DNA of 64,000 bases from Daejeonella sp. (GCF_030695525.1 NZ_JAUYSS010000046.1:38295-102294); one strand, 5' to 3'. Shown: positions 8,997 to 17,792, counted from the stretch's first letter. Translations and numbers: made by a program. Notes: generated by a model from the letters alone, not told the origin.

Positions 8997-9113
8997 ACTT
9001 TTTTTAATCCTATTCTGAATTTTTACAAACTCCGGAGAGAAATCTTCTGAATTTAAATCATTTCTTTCAGGGTCAAATCTTCAAATTTATATTCAAAAGA
9101 CTATTTTTACAAT

Positions 9114-10301
9114 ATGACTAATAAAGGCGCATTGTTACATGCTATTATTGAAAATGCAATTGACGGAATCATCACAATAGATGAGCGTGGATTAATTGAA
9201 TCAATAAATCCTTCTGCCTGTGCTTTGTTTGGCTATACAATAGAGGAAGTGACCGGCAGGAATGTTTCTATGCTGATGCCACAGCCTGATAGGGGTCAGC
9301 ATGATGAATATCTTGCCCGATATCAGCGGACGGGTACCCCTCACATCATTGGTACTGGGCGCGACGTAAAAGGCCTGAAGAAAGATGGTACAATGTTTCC
9401 CTTCCGGCTTGCGGTAAGTGAGGTAAAGTATTCAGGAAGGACAATCTATACCGGATTTATCCATGACCTGACCAGGGAAAAAGAAGCAGAGGCTCAGATA
9501 TTGCATTATGCTTCACAACTTGAAAAATTAGTCGAAGATCGTACAAATTCACTTCAGAAATCGGTTACGGAACTTCAGGTAGCAAAAGAAACAGTAAGTC
9601 AATCTCTCGAAAAGGAAAAAGAGCTCAATCAATTGAAAAGCCGGTTTGTGTCGATGGCTTCTCATGAATTCCGAACGCCACTTAGTTCCATACAATTATC
9701 TGCTTCATTGATTGAAAAGTATAAACTGCAGGATGATGGGACCAATATATCAAAACATGTCAGTAAGATTAAAAATTCTGTAGGTAATTTAACGACCATT
9801 CTGGATGATTTTCTCTCTCTCGAGCGACTGGAGGCAGGTAAAATTGAAACAGCTTTTTCGAAATTCGATATTGTCAAGCTTTCTGAAGAGATTACTGAGG
9901 AGATGCAAATGATGGCTAAAAAAGATCAGAATATCATTTATCAGCATACCGGACTCCATAGCACAGTGTTGCTGGATCAGAATCTGCTCCGGAACTGTAT
10001 CATCAATTTAATTTCAAATGCCATCAAATATTCAGGTGAAAATACCTTCATTGAGTTCAATACTGAACTTTCGGATACAGAATGTATTGTTACCGTAAGG
10101 GATAATGGAATTGGCATACCTGAAGCAGATCATAAGCATTTATTTGAGCCATTTTTCAGGGCTAACAATACCGGCAATATCCCGGGAACAGGTCTTGGGC
10201 TGAATATTATTATGCGTTATGTTAATTTGATGGGAGGAAAGGTTAATTTTACCAGTCTCCCGAAACAGAAAACTATTTTTAACCTGAATTTCCCACAGTA
10301 A
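9114..10301 (+). CDS. FixL-like heme-PAS oxygen-sensor histidine kinase
   Basis: A 395-residue soluble kinase. Residues 5-125 form a PAS domain very close to the heme domain of rhizobial FixL: the run from NVSMLMPQP through the arginine and HDEYLARY to TPHIIGTGR includes the proximal heme-ligand histidine motif PHIIG (His77 here). A coiled coil near 130-175 leads to the HisKA box with phospho-acceptor His in SMASHEFRTPLSS (about residue 184), then the ATP-binding N box (NLISNAIKYS), G1 (DNGIGIP) and G2 (GTGLGLNI) boxes. There are no membrane segments, unlike classical S. meliloti FixL. The response regulator gene follows after 6 bases. Direct O2 control of kinase activity is inferred from the conserved heme site. 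Confidence 0.9.
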   Translation: MTNKGALLHAIIENAIDGIITIDERGLIESINPSACALFGYTIEEVTGRNVSMLMPQPDRGQHDEYLARYQRTGTPHIIGTGRDVKGLKKDGTMFPFRLAVSEVKYSGRTIYTGFIHDLTREKEAEAQILHYASQLEKLVEDRTNSLQKSVTELQVAKETVSQSLEKEKELNQLKSRFVSMASHEFRTPLSSIQLSASLIEKYKLQDDGTNISKHVSKIKNSVGNLTTILDDFLSLERLEAGKIETAFSKFDIVKLSEEITEEMQMMAKKDQNIIYQHTGLHSTVLLDQNLLRNCIINLISNAIKYSGENTFIEFNTELSDTECIVTVRDNGIGIPEADHKHLFEPFFRANNTGNIPGTGLGLNIIMRYVNLMGGKVNFTSLPKQKTIFNLNFPQ

Positions 10302-10307
10302 AATTCT

Positions 10308-11372
10308 ATGAAGAAGAAGAAGATTCTATTAATTGAAGACAACGCGGATATCAGAGATAGTTCTGTTGAAATTCTGGAACTTGCCGGTTATGAAGTTTTG
10401 GAAGCTGAAAATGGTAAAATAGGTGTTGAACTGGCGCAGCAACATATCCCCGACATGATACTTTGTGATATAATGATGCCTGAACTGGATGGTTATGGCG
10501 TTTTATATCTCTTATCAAAAAACATGGAAACCTCAAATATCCCCTTTATTTTCCTCACCGCAAAAGCCGAAAGGGCTGATATGAGGAAAGGTATGGACAT
10601 GGGTGCCGACGATTATCTGACCAAGCCTTTTGATGATATGGAATTGCTAAATACCATTGAGTCCCGCTTTCAGAAAAAGGAAAAGATGGAATCTTTTTAC
10701 AGCAAATCGTTTGAGAGTCTTCAACTCCTGACCAATCAGAATCAGGGTCTTGATGAATTGAGAAAAATTATTGCCGACCGTAAGGTTAAACAGGTTAGAA
10801 AAAAGCAGATTATTTATTATGAGAGTGATACAATTACAGGCATATATTTGATTCTGAGCGGGAGAGTAAAAGCCGTTAAATTAAGCGAAGACGGAAGGGA
10901 ATTGGTTACGGGAATGTATGGACCAGATGAATATCTGGGAATTCAGGCAATGCTTTCTGGAGATCATTATAATGAAACTACTGAAGCTGTCGATGATACT
11001 ACGATCTGTCTTCTCCCAAAAGATACTGTAAAGCAGCTACTCGATACCTATACAGATATTGGTCAGAAATTTATTAAGGTGCTTTCAAGCAACCTGATTG
11101 AGAAGGAGGAACAATTACTTCAGTTGGCCTATCACTCAGTGAGGAAACGAATGGCTGAGATCCTGATCCGCCTGGCAAAGCAACAAAATGCCCATGAAAG
11201 TTCTGAAGCACAAATCCGAATCTCAAGAGAAGACCTTGCCTCGATGGCAGGCATGGCTACAGAAACAGTAAGCAGAACCCTGAGCGATTTTAAAGATGAA
11301 GGAATCATTGAAAAGAAAGGTAGCGTGATTGATATCATCGATTTTTCCAAGCTCCATAAAATGAAAAACTGA
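10308..11372 (+). CDS. response regulator fused to CRP/FNR-type transcription factor
   Basis: A 354-residue protein with two halves. Residues 1-125 are a receiver domain with acidic pair E10/D11, phospho-acceptor Asp54 (LCDIMMPELDG) and the conserved Lys in LTKPFDD. Residues about 150-265 form a cyclic-nucleotide-binding-like beta roll, followed by a Crp-type winged helix. The recognition helix reads METVSR-like (E319, S322, R323 in TETVSRTL), which is the E-xx-SR pattern that FNR uses to read TGA half-sites. The N-terminal Fe-S cysteines of FNR are absent; the receiver takes their place. It is the partner of the adjacent FixL-like kinase and so resembles FixJ and FixK merged into one protein. 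It probably reads the FNR-like sites scattered through this window. Confidence 0.9.
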   Translation: MKKKKILLIEDNADIRDSSVEILELAGYEVLEAENGKIGVELAQQHIPDMILCDIMMPELDGYGVLYLLSKNMETSNIPFIFLTAKAERADMRKGMDMGADDYLTKPFDDMELLNTIESRFQKKEKMESFYSKSFESLQLLTNQNQGLDELRKIIADRKVKQVRKKQIIYYESDTITGIYLILSGRVKAVKLSEDGRELVTGMYGPDEYLGIQAMLSGDHYNETTEAVDDTTICLLPKDTVKQLLDTYTDIGQKFIKVLSSNLIEKEEQLLQLAYHSVRKRMAEILIRLAKQQNAHESSEAQIRISREDLASMAGMATETVSRTLSDFKDEGIIEKKGSVIDIIDFSKLHKMKN

Positions 11373-11382
11373 TAAAGATCAT
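11369..11382. promoter_or_regulatory. FNR-like operator upstream of ldhA
   Basis: CTGATAAAGATCAT fits TGAY-N4-RTCA and overlaps the stop codon of the response regulator gene. Its centre is about 58 bases before the end of the TACTTTTG promoter element, a class I activation distance. Confidence 0.6.
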
Positions 11383-11426
11383 TTTTCTTTATGACCTCAC
11401 TCATTACGCAAACTTATTCCTAAAAG

Positions 11427-11434
11427 TACTTTTG
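11427..11434 (+). promoter_or_regulatory. Bacteroidota-type -7 promoter element for ldhA
   Basis: TACTTTTG is an exact match to TAnnTTTG, the -7 element used by the primary sigma factor in Bacteroidota. It lies 17 bases before the ldhA start codon. Confidence 0.5.
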
Positions 11435-11451
11435 GAGTAAATGTTTTATTA

Positions 11452-12456
11452 ATGAAAGTTGTTGCGTATAGTGTCAGAGAGTTTGAGAAGGAATTTGTAG
11501 CTCGTGCAAATCAAAAACAACACGATATTACATTGATATCTAATTCCCTAAGCCTTGAAACTGCTTTATATGCAGAGGGCAAAGAGGCTGTTGTGGTATC
11601 AACTCAGGATGAGCTTTCTGAAGAGGTAATCGAAAAACTGGCTGATTTGGGCATTAAATACATTACCACACGATCAGTGTCGACTGATCATATAGACCGG
11701 ATAGCTGCCGGTAGAAGAAACATCAAACTGGCGAATGTGCCGTCTTATTCCCCTGCAGCTGTTTCAGAATACACCCTGATGCTCGCACTTTCTTTAGGCC
11801 GAAAGATTATTCCTACAGTAAATAGTAGCCGGGAGTTCGATTTCAGAATTGATCAGCATATCGGTTTCAACTTTAAAGAAAAAACAGTAGGAATAGTTGG
11901 TCTTGGAGTGATTGGAAAGGCTACTGCCTCAGTATTCAGGAGCCTGGGTTGTGAAATCCTCGGTCATGATATAAGTGAGGTTCCGAACCTGGATGGGATT
12001 GAGAGAGTAAGTTTTGAGCAGCTTCTGGCTGATTCAGATATTATATCCCTTCATATTCCATTAAGCCCTGAGACAAAACATATTATCAATACGCAAAGCA
12101 TTTCCAAAATGAAGCCTGGAGTAATGCTAATCAATACCAGCAGGGGTGGATTAATCAAATCAGGTGATCTGATTAAGGCCTTAAAGACTGGTAAAATCGG
12201 ATGGCTGGGTTTGGATGGGTATGAATTTGAAAAGGATATATTCTATTCCGATCACCGGAACGATCGGGTAAAAGATCCGATCATGGAAGAATTATTGTCA
12301 TACCCAAATGTAATTATTTCACCGCACCAGGCATTTCTCACTAAAGAAGCACTTCAGGAAATTGCAAATGTGATTATTAAGAATCTGGATAACTGGCAAG
12401 CGGGAAAGTGTTCAGGAAAAGCCTGTGTATGTGTTAATGGCTGCTCTAAACGTTGA
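11452..12456 (+). CDS. ldhA: D-lactate dehydrogenase (2-hydroxyacid dehydrogenase family)
   Basis: A 334-residue NAD-dependent enzyme that reduces pyruvate to D-lactate and so regenerates NAD+ during fermentation. The Rossmann fingerprint GIVGLGVIGKA is near residue 147; the substrate arginine lies in NTSRGG, and the catalytic histidine in the C-terminal SPHQAF segment. The C-terminus is unusual: residues 320-331 contain four cysteines (CSGKACVCVNGC), absent from typical LdhA. An FNR-like site and a TAnnTTTG promoter element precede it. It is followed by hemN after 24 bases, probably in one operon. Confidence 0.88.
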   Translation: MKVVAYSVREFEKEFVARANQKQHDITLISNSLSLETALYAEGKEAVVVSTQDELSEEVIEKLADLGIKYITTRSVSTDHIDRIAAGRRNIKLANVPSYSPAAVSEYTLMLALSLGRKIIPTVNSSREFDFRIDQHIGFNFKEKTVGIVGLGVIGKATASVFRSLGCEILGHDISEVPNLDGIERVSFEQLLADSDIISLHIPLSPETKHIINTQSISKMKPGVMLINTSRGGLIKSGDLIKALKTGKIGWLGLDGYEFEKDIFYSDHRNDRVKDPIMEELLSYPNVIISPHQAFLTKEALQEIANVIIKNLDNWQAGKCSGKACVCVNGCSKR

Positions 12457-12480
12457 AATCTTAGACTCAATTGACCAATT

Positions 12481-13845
12481 ATGAATACCCGGAATCTAAT
12501 AAACAAATATCACGTGGCAGCACCGCGTTATACCAGCTATCCAACTGTCCCTTATTGGAATACTGAAGCCCCCAATATCAATGAATGGAAAGAATCAGTT
12601 AGATTTTCGTTCGATCAAAGCAATTCAGTTAATGGAATCAGCTTGTATGTGCATTTACCATTCTGTGAAAGTCTTTGTACCTATTGTGGCTGTAATACCC
12701 GAATTACCCGTAATCATCAGGTAGAAGACCCTTATATTCAGGCAGTTTTGAAAGAATGGGCATTGTACAGAGAGGTGTTTGCTGATAAACCCCTGATCCG
12801 GGAAATTCATCTGGGAGGAGGTACACCAACTTTTTTTGCTGCAGATAACCTCAGGCTTCTTATCAATGGTCTTACAGCAGATGCCGATTTGCATCCTAAT
12901 GCGGAGTTTAGTTTTGAAGCACATCCAAATAATACCAGGGAGGATCATCTAAGAACCTTATATGATTTGGGTTTTCGACGGCTTAGCCTCGGTATCCAGG
13001 ATTTTGATCCAAAGGTTCAGCGGATAATCAATCGTATGCAAAGCTTTGAACAGGTAAAGGCCGTCACTGAACTGGCAAGAGAAATTGGGTACTCGTCTAT
13101 TAATTTTGATTTGATCTATGGATTGCCGCTCCAGACATATGAAGGATTGGCAGATACAATTTTTCTGGTTGAGAAATTAATGCCCGATCGTATCGCATTT
13201 TATAGCTATGCCCATGTACCATGGATCAAACCCGGACAAAGGAGTTTTACAGAAGCAGATCTTCCCTCAGTAGATGAAAAGCAACGATTATATGAATTAG
13301 GTCGTCAAATGTTTACCTCAATGGCTTATGAAGAGATTGGCATGGATCATTTCGCGCTTAGTACCGATAGCCTTTTTAAGGCTCAGTATTCAGGAAAACT
13401 TCACCGGAATTTCATGGGTTATACCCACCAATACACACAATTGATGGTCGGACTAGGGGTTTCATCAATCAGTGACAGCTGGTTCGCTTTTACTCAAAAT
13501 GTGAAAAGAGTAGAAGATTATCTTGAACTGGTGAATAATGGCCAGTTGCCTGTTTTTAAAGCCCATCATTTAACTGAGGAAGATCTGATTATCAGAAAGC
13601 ATATCTTAAATCTGATGTGCAAGGGGAAAACAGACTGGAATATAAATGAGCCACTGATTGATGCAATGAAAACAGGACTGGAACGTGCGAAAACACTTCA
13701 GGAAGATGGATTGCTAATTATCAAGGAGCACAGTTTAATTGTAACCCCGCTGGGAAAACGATTCCTTAGAAATATTTGTATGGCCTTTGATGCCCGACTT
13801 TGGGCCAGCCAGCCTGAAACGCAGTTGTTTAGTATGGCGGGTTAA
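12481..13845 (+). CDS. hemN: oxygen-independent coproporphyrinogen III oxidase (radical SAM)
   Basis: A 454-residue radical SAM enzyme that decarboxylates coproporphyrinogen III for heme synthesis without oxygen. The cluster motif is CESLCTYCGC in VHLPFCESLCTYCGCNT (about residues 58-74), and the HemN-type GGGTPTF motif follows near residue 115. The length and the extra cysteine after CxxxCxxC are those of true HemN rather than the shorter HemW. Its position after ldhA and opposite the cbb3 accessory genes fits heme supply under micro-oxic growth. Confidence 0.92.
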   Translation: MNTRNLINKYHVAAPRYTSYPTVPYWNTEAPNINEWKESVRFSFDQSNSVNGISLYVHLPFCESLCTYCGCNTRITRNHQVEDPYIQAVLKEWALYREVFADKPLIREIHLGGGTPTFFAADNLRLLINGLTADADLHPNAEFSFEAHPNNTREDHLRTLYDLGFRRLSLGIQDFDPKVQRIINRMQSFEQVKAVTELAREIGYSSINFDLIYGLPLQTYEGLADTIFLVEKLMPDRIAFYSYAHVPWIKPGQRSFTEADLPSVDEKQRLYELGRQMFTSMAYEEIGMDHFALSTDSLFKAQYSGKLHRNFMGYTHQYTQLMVGLGVSSISDSWFAFTQNVKRVEDYLELVNNGQLPVFKAHHLTEEDLIIRKHILNLMCKGKTDWNINEPLIDAMKTGLERAKTLQEDGLLIIKEHSLIVTPLGKRFLRNICMAFDARLWASQPETQLFSMAG

Positions 13846-13972
13846 TTCCGGGTCAAGCCCGGAATGACAGAATCCTACTGTCATCACAGACTTGATTCCT
13901 TGTCATTGCTGCGAGCCTGATGCGTTGTCATTGCGGGCTTGCCCCGTCGTTATTGCGGACCTGATCCGCAAC
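13845..13972. repeat. REP-like palindromic repeat cluster
   Basis: A perfect hairpin (ATTCCGGG, loop TCAAG, CCCGGAAT; 13845-13865) directly abuts the hemN stop codon. It is followed by at least three degenerate units about 25 bases apart that begin GTCATTGC or GTTATTGC and contain GCGGRCYTG-like palindromes (13901, 13927, 13949). The first hairpin may also end hemN transcription. The last two units lie inside the 3' end of the next gene on the other strand. Confidence 0.7.
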
Positions 13973-14659
13973 GGAACAAACCTCAACCCCCGTATCCATT
14001 ATAGGTGGACTCAGGTATGGGATATCCAGGTTCATGCCCCTCAGCACAAACCAAACCCCCAGTCCCAGCATAAGAAATGGGATAGTCTTGTTTATCCGCC
14101 GGCGAAATACAGGGCCGGCAAATCCAGTACTGATCATAGCAGCCATCATCAGGGGCAGGGTACCGATTCCAAACCAGAACATGTATTGGGCAGAAGCTAT
14201 TACACTACCAGTATTTAGTGCGCCAGCCATTGCCAGGTATACAAATCCACAGGGTAAAAAACCGTTCAGTATTCCAACCAAAAGGTGACCTGCTTTATGT
14301 CTAAGGGCATATCCGAGTAATTTGTTGAATGATTGCACAAACCCTGAAAACCATATTCTATTACCTATTGATACTTTAAGAATTCTTGATGATGCAGCAA
14401 GTATGATGAAAATGCCCGTTAATATGCTGATTGTTTGTTGCATACCTGCCAACCAGAGCTGTTGTCCGGCAAGTCCGATAAGTACACCCAACACTGTATA
14501 AGTTAGTGTACGGCCCAGATTATAGATCAGCTTATCGAAGATAATCATCCAGCGCTGCTGATGAATGCTTGGAACTGCAAAAGCCAGTGGACCGCACATC
14601 CCTATGCAATGAATACTTCCAAATAGTCCGGTGAAAAATGCAAGTTCGTTATAGTTCAT
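13928..14659 (-). CDS. TauE/SafE-like (UreH_2) membrane protein of cbb3 accessory set
   Basis: A 243-residue protein with about six membrane segments and the motif GSIHCIGMCGPLAFA at the N-terminus, typical of the short SafE/UreH_2 proteins that sit beside ccoG-fixH in many genomes. A role in copper or cytochrome oxidase maturation is inferred from this association. A conserved GFLPCGFVYLA segment follows in the middle. The final 13 residues (ADQVRNNDGASPQ) and the stop codon are encoded by the REP-like units, so the C-terminus has been extended by repeat insertion. It is the last gene of the ccoG-fixH-safE operon. Confidence 0.82.
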   Translation of the reverse strand: MNYNELAFFTGLFGSIHCIGMCGPLAFAVPSIHQQRWMIIFDKLIYNLGRTLTYTVLGVLIGLAGQQLWLAGMQQTISILTGIFIILAASSRILKVSIGNRIWFSGFVQSFNKLLGYALRHKAGHLLVGILNGFLPCGFVYLAMAGALNTGSVIASAQYMFWFGIGTLPLMMAAMISTGFAGPVFRRRINKTIPFLMLGLGVWFVLRGMNLDIPYLSPPIMDTGVEVCSVADQVRNNDGASPQ

Positions 14660-14701
14660 TTAAGCCAAATTCTCTAAATTAATAGGGATACTGATAGAAT
14701 A

Positions 14702-15130
14702 TCAATTGATTACAATGTTTTTATCGTACATATAAGATTTTCCATTGCTTTTCCATTCAATCGAAACTTTCCAATGTCCCTTTCTGAAGCTATCAAGTCG
14801 GAATCCTACCTGATTCGATGTGCCTGTATTAAGATTAATTGTACTGTCTTTAGTTTTATCTGATGGATGTATAAAACGGATATTGCCTATAGCCGGACTT
14901 TTGAAGATGATTGTCAGCTGGTCATTGACAATAATTTCCGGCTCTGCTTTGTCATCAATAAGTTGGGTTTTACGTACGTAGTCCTTATCGTACTCAATGC
15001 CTTTTTCATAGTAATCTACATCCACAAGGTCATCTGAATCACTTCGTATCATCAATACTGCCAGCGTTATTATGAATGACATAAAGAGTACCATTCCAAT
15101 TACAAGTTTTGTTCCCCAGTTCATCTTCAT
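14702..15130 (-). CDS. fixH: FixH family protein (cbb3 oxidase accessory)
   Basis: A 142-residue protein with one N-terminal membrane anchor (residues 7-28) and a periplasmic beta-sandwich domain. DYYEKGIEYDKDY at residues 39-51 is a hallmark of FixH. FixH works with the CcoI copper ATPase in delivering copper to the cbb3 oxidase. Its start overlaps the end of ccoG by 4 bases, which ties the two translationally. Confidence 0.88.
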   Translation of the reverse strand: MKMNWGTKLVIGMVLFMSFIITLAVLMIRSDSDDLVDVDYYEKGIEYDKDYVRKTQLIDDKAEPEIIVNDQLTIIFKSPAIGNIRFIHPSDKTKDSTINLNTGTSNQVGFRLDSFRKGHWKVSIEWKSNGKSYMYDKNIVIN

Positions 15131-16518
15131 TCGTTAGGTGGTGCTATAAAATTTGTTTTGATCTTATCAATCAGTTTACCTTCAGACCAAATTTCTATCC
15201 CGATCTCTGATTTGTATTTACTGACACTTTTTTGGGGTCTTAACACAAAAAAGGTAACCTTTATACTGCTTCCTTTTTGGATTTCATCTTCTTTCCTGAT
15301 ATACTGAATCTTTGTGTCAGGATCGATAGGTCGCATCTCAAATTTAACCAATTTTGTGGTTTTATTGACCAGTTCGGCATTATATAAATTACTAACTGTG
15401 CCATTATCCCTTAATTGATATAGTGTTCCTCCGGCGCGTAATATAGTAGTTTCAATATCAGTCCTGCTGATGAGCATAAAGCTCAGAACTGAAAATAAAA
15501 TAAGTAATACTACAGAATAAGCATAGACTTTGCTGCTTAGTTTGAAGGGGGATTTGGTTTTAATCTGGTCCTCTGACATAAATCCAATCAAGCGGCTTGG
15601 GCGATTGATCTTTTCCATGACCATATCACATGCATCAATACAGGCAGTGCAGTTGATGCATTCAAGCTGTGTGCCGTTACGGATATCTATACCCGTTGGA
15701 CACACATGTACACAAACCTTACAATCTATACAATCCCCTAAATTCTGTTCGGTGTTCTTAACAATTTTACCCCTTGGCTCGCCGCGTTCATAATCATAAG
15801 CCACAATAATACTCTGATTGTCAAGTAAAACCCCCTGGAGTCGTCCGTAAGGACAAATTACAGTACAAACCAGTTCTCTCAGGTACGAAAAGACGATGTA
15901 AAAGACCAGCGTAAAAATCAGGATGGAGATAAAGCCGCTCATGTGCTGCCCGATGGGTTCTGATATGATCTTAATCAGTTCTTCTGAACCAATGATATAG
16001 GCGAGGAAAACATTTGAAATAAGAAAGGAAATTAAAATAAACAGGGAGTGTTTGGCGATTTTTTTTGCTATTTTCTCAAAACTCAGCGCTGCCTGATTCA
16101 ATTTTTGCTGATGTATCCAATCTCCTTCAATCCAGTTTTCAATTTTCCGGAAAACCATCTCCATAAAAATTGTTTGTGGACATGCCCAGCCACACCAAAC
16201 CCTGCCAAAGATGGCCGTGAACATGACTATAAATACCATAAAAGTCAATAAAGCCAGAACAAACAGATAGAAATCCTGGGGCCAGAAAATGATACCAAAA
16301 AAGACGAATTTACGTTCTATTACGTTTAAAAGAATCATCTGTTCACCATTGATTTTTATAAATGGTGAGCTGAATAGAAGTGCCAGAAGTACATAACTAA
16401 CCACATCCCGATAATGGTAAAGTTTACCTTTAATGATTTGCGGATACATCCATTTCCTTTTATTTCCTGTATCGGTAATAGTTGGTATATGATCTCTGAA
16501 ATTTTGTGGTTCGGCCAT
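15127..16518 (-). CDS. ccoG: CcoG, cytochrome c oxidase accessory ferredoxin-like protein
   Basis: A 463-residue membrane protein with five or so helices and polyferredoxin cysteine motifs: WCGWACPQT, VCPYGR, and two 4Fe-4S sets in CIDCKVCVHVCPTGID and CINCTACIDACDM. A C-terminal Ig-like periplasmic domain follows a last helix near residue 335. CcoG (RdxA/FixG) is a cupric reductase that supplies Cu(I) for cbb3 oxidase assembly. An FNR-like site lies 117 bases upstream at 16635-16648, and the gene heads the ccoG-fixH-safE operon. Confidence 0.92.
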   Translation of the reverse strand: MAEPQNFRDHIPTITDTGNKRKWMYPQIIKGKLYHYRDVVSYVLLALLFSSPFIKINGEQMILLNVIERKFVFFGIIFWPQDFYLFVLALLTFMVFIVMFTAIFGRVWCGWACPQTIFMEMVFRKIENWIEGDWIHQQKLNQAALSFEKIAKKIAKHSLFILISFLISNVFLAYIIGSEELIKIISEPIGQHMSGFISILIFTLVFYIVFSYLRELVCTVICPYGRLQGVLLDNQSIIVAYDYERGEPRGKIVKNTEQNLGDCIDCKVCVHVCPTGIDIRNGTQLECINCTACIDACDMVMEKINRPSRLIGFMSEDQIKTKSPFKLSSKVYAYSVVLLILFSVLSFMLISRTDIETTILRAGGTLYQLRDNGTVSNLYNAELVNKTTKLVKFEMRPIDPDTKIQYIRKEDEIQKGSSIKVTFFVLRPQKSVSKYKSEIGIEIWSEGKLIDKIKTNFIAPPNE

Positions 16519-16634
16519 TTTATTTAATTAGGATAATCAGATAGACACGGCAAACTTCGTAAAAGAGGGATTTTGTTGATAACCCTGTCCTTTTGATTAC
16601 CGTGTAAAAATTGAATTAATAATGATATTAGAGT

Positions 16635-16648
16635 ATGACTTAGATCAT
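16635..16648. promoter_or_regulatory. FNR-like operator between ccoG and the divergent PEP-synthase-like gene
   Basis: ATGACTTAGATCAT fits TGAY-N4-RTCA with perfect outer symmetry. It is nearly midway in the 259-base divergent gap, 117 bases from ccoG and 130 bases from the gene at 16778, so it could serve either direction. Confidence 0.6.
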
Positions 16649-16777
16649 TATAATTGATAACTGCTATCATTAATAGAAAGCTTTAAACCATGCATTTTCG
16701 TGTTGTAAGATTCCTTTTTGTAAATTTATGTAGATTCACTTAATGAAGCCTGAATATTCAACAAATAATTTAAGATT

Positions 16778-17791
16778 ATGAAGGATTATATTCTCAAACT
16801 GAAAAAGATCACAATTGCTGATGCTGACGAGGTTGGGGCAAAAAATGCTTTTCTGGGTGAAATATTTACTCAGAAGGTACTTGGATCTATAAGAGTTCCT
16901 GATGGTTTCGTTATTACAGCTACAGCATATCGTCATTTTATAGCCTATAATAAGCTCGATGGAGTTCATAATCAGTTAATTTCAGGGATTGATAAATCAG
17001 ACCCTGCGAGTGTTTCAAAGATTGCAAAACAAGCAAGGGATCTGATTTTGGGTGCCAGAATTCCTGGTGATCTTTATGATAGAATATTAATTGCGTATCA
17101 TGAACTTCTAAATGGTACCGATAGCACACTGGCAGTAAGAAGTAGTTCTATTGATCATAATCCATTGTCCATAAATGAGAAAGATAAACATGATACTTTC
17201 CTGAATGTAAGCGGCGAAAAGGAGTTGATCAGTTCTGTGAAAAAATGTTTTGCATCCTTGTACTCGGATCAGGCTCTGATTGAAGATCCTGATTGGCAGG
17301 ATAGGGTGATTTCTGTAGGTGTACAAAAAATGATCAGGGCAGATGAGGCTTGTTCGGGTTATGCCTATACCTGCGATCCGCAGAGCGGTTTTGTGGATGT
17401 TATTCATGTATCCGGAATTTGGGGAATCGGGCTTCGGGATTATGACCAGTCGCAGGTTCATGATGAGTTCATTGTTTACAAACCAAATCTTCATCTTGGT
17501 GTTAATTCTATTATTCAGAAGAAACTGGGTAACAAGCACCATATGGTGATTTATAAAGACAGCGGTGATCACAAGAGTCTGATACAAGTGGAAACAAGCG
17601 CCGAAATGCGGGGAAAGTATATTCTTACTGATGAGGAAATACTTACTATTGCGAATTGGGGTATAGTTCTTGAGAATTATTATAATTGCCCGGTGAGTAT
17701 AGAATGGGCAAAGGATAATTCCAGTCAGGATCTGTTCTTACTACAAGCAAAGCCTGAGAATTTAAAAAAAATAAAGAAAAATAGAGTTTAG
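16778..17791 (+). CDS. standalone PEP synthase/PPDK ATP-binding domain protein
   Basis: A 337-residue protein that matches only the N-terminal ATP-grasp domain of phosphoenolpyruvate synthase and pyruvate phosphate dikinase. VGAKNAFLGEI, VPDGFVITATAYRHF, AVRSSS, VGVQKMI and the end IEWAKD...FLLQAKPE are in the expected order. The phosphohistidine swivel domain and the PEP-binding barrel are missing, and no fragment of them follows. The conserved Arg after the final Gln is Lys (K325), and the usual residues after VRSS are replaced. It cannot be a full PEP synthase; it may phosphorylate another partner or bind nucleotide as a regulator. The LOG gene follows after one base. Confidence 0.8.
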   Translation: MKDYILKLKKITIADADEVGAKNAFLGEIFTQKVLGSIRVPDGFVITATAYRHFIAYNKLDGVHNQLISGIDKSDPASVSKIAKQARDLILGARIPGDLYDRILIAYHELLNGTDSTLAVRSSSIDHNPLSINEKDKHDTFLNVSGEKELISSVKKCFASLYSDQALIEDPDWQDRVISVGVQKMIRADEACSGYAYTCDPQSGFVDVIHVSGIWGIGLRDYDQSQVHDEFIVYKPNLHLGVNSIIQKKLGNKHHMVIYKDSGDHKSLIQVETSAEMRGKYILTDEEILTIANWGIVLENYYNCPVSIEWAKDNSSQDLFLLQAKPENLKKIKKNRV

Positions 17792-17792
17792 T

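Noticed and set aside
14670..14700. TTGATATTCTATCAG as a ninth FNR-like site before the SafE-like gene
   Set aside because: The half-sites are five rather than four bases apart, which does not fit the other eight.
16778..17791. Calling this gene a functional PEP synthase
   Set aside because: The phosphohistidine and PEP-binding domains are missing and the next gene is unrelated, so the full reaction is impossible for this protein alone.
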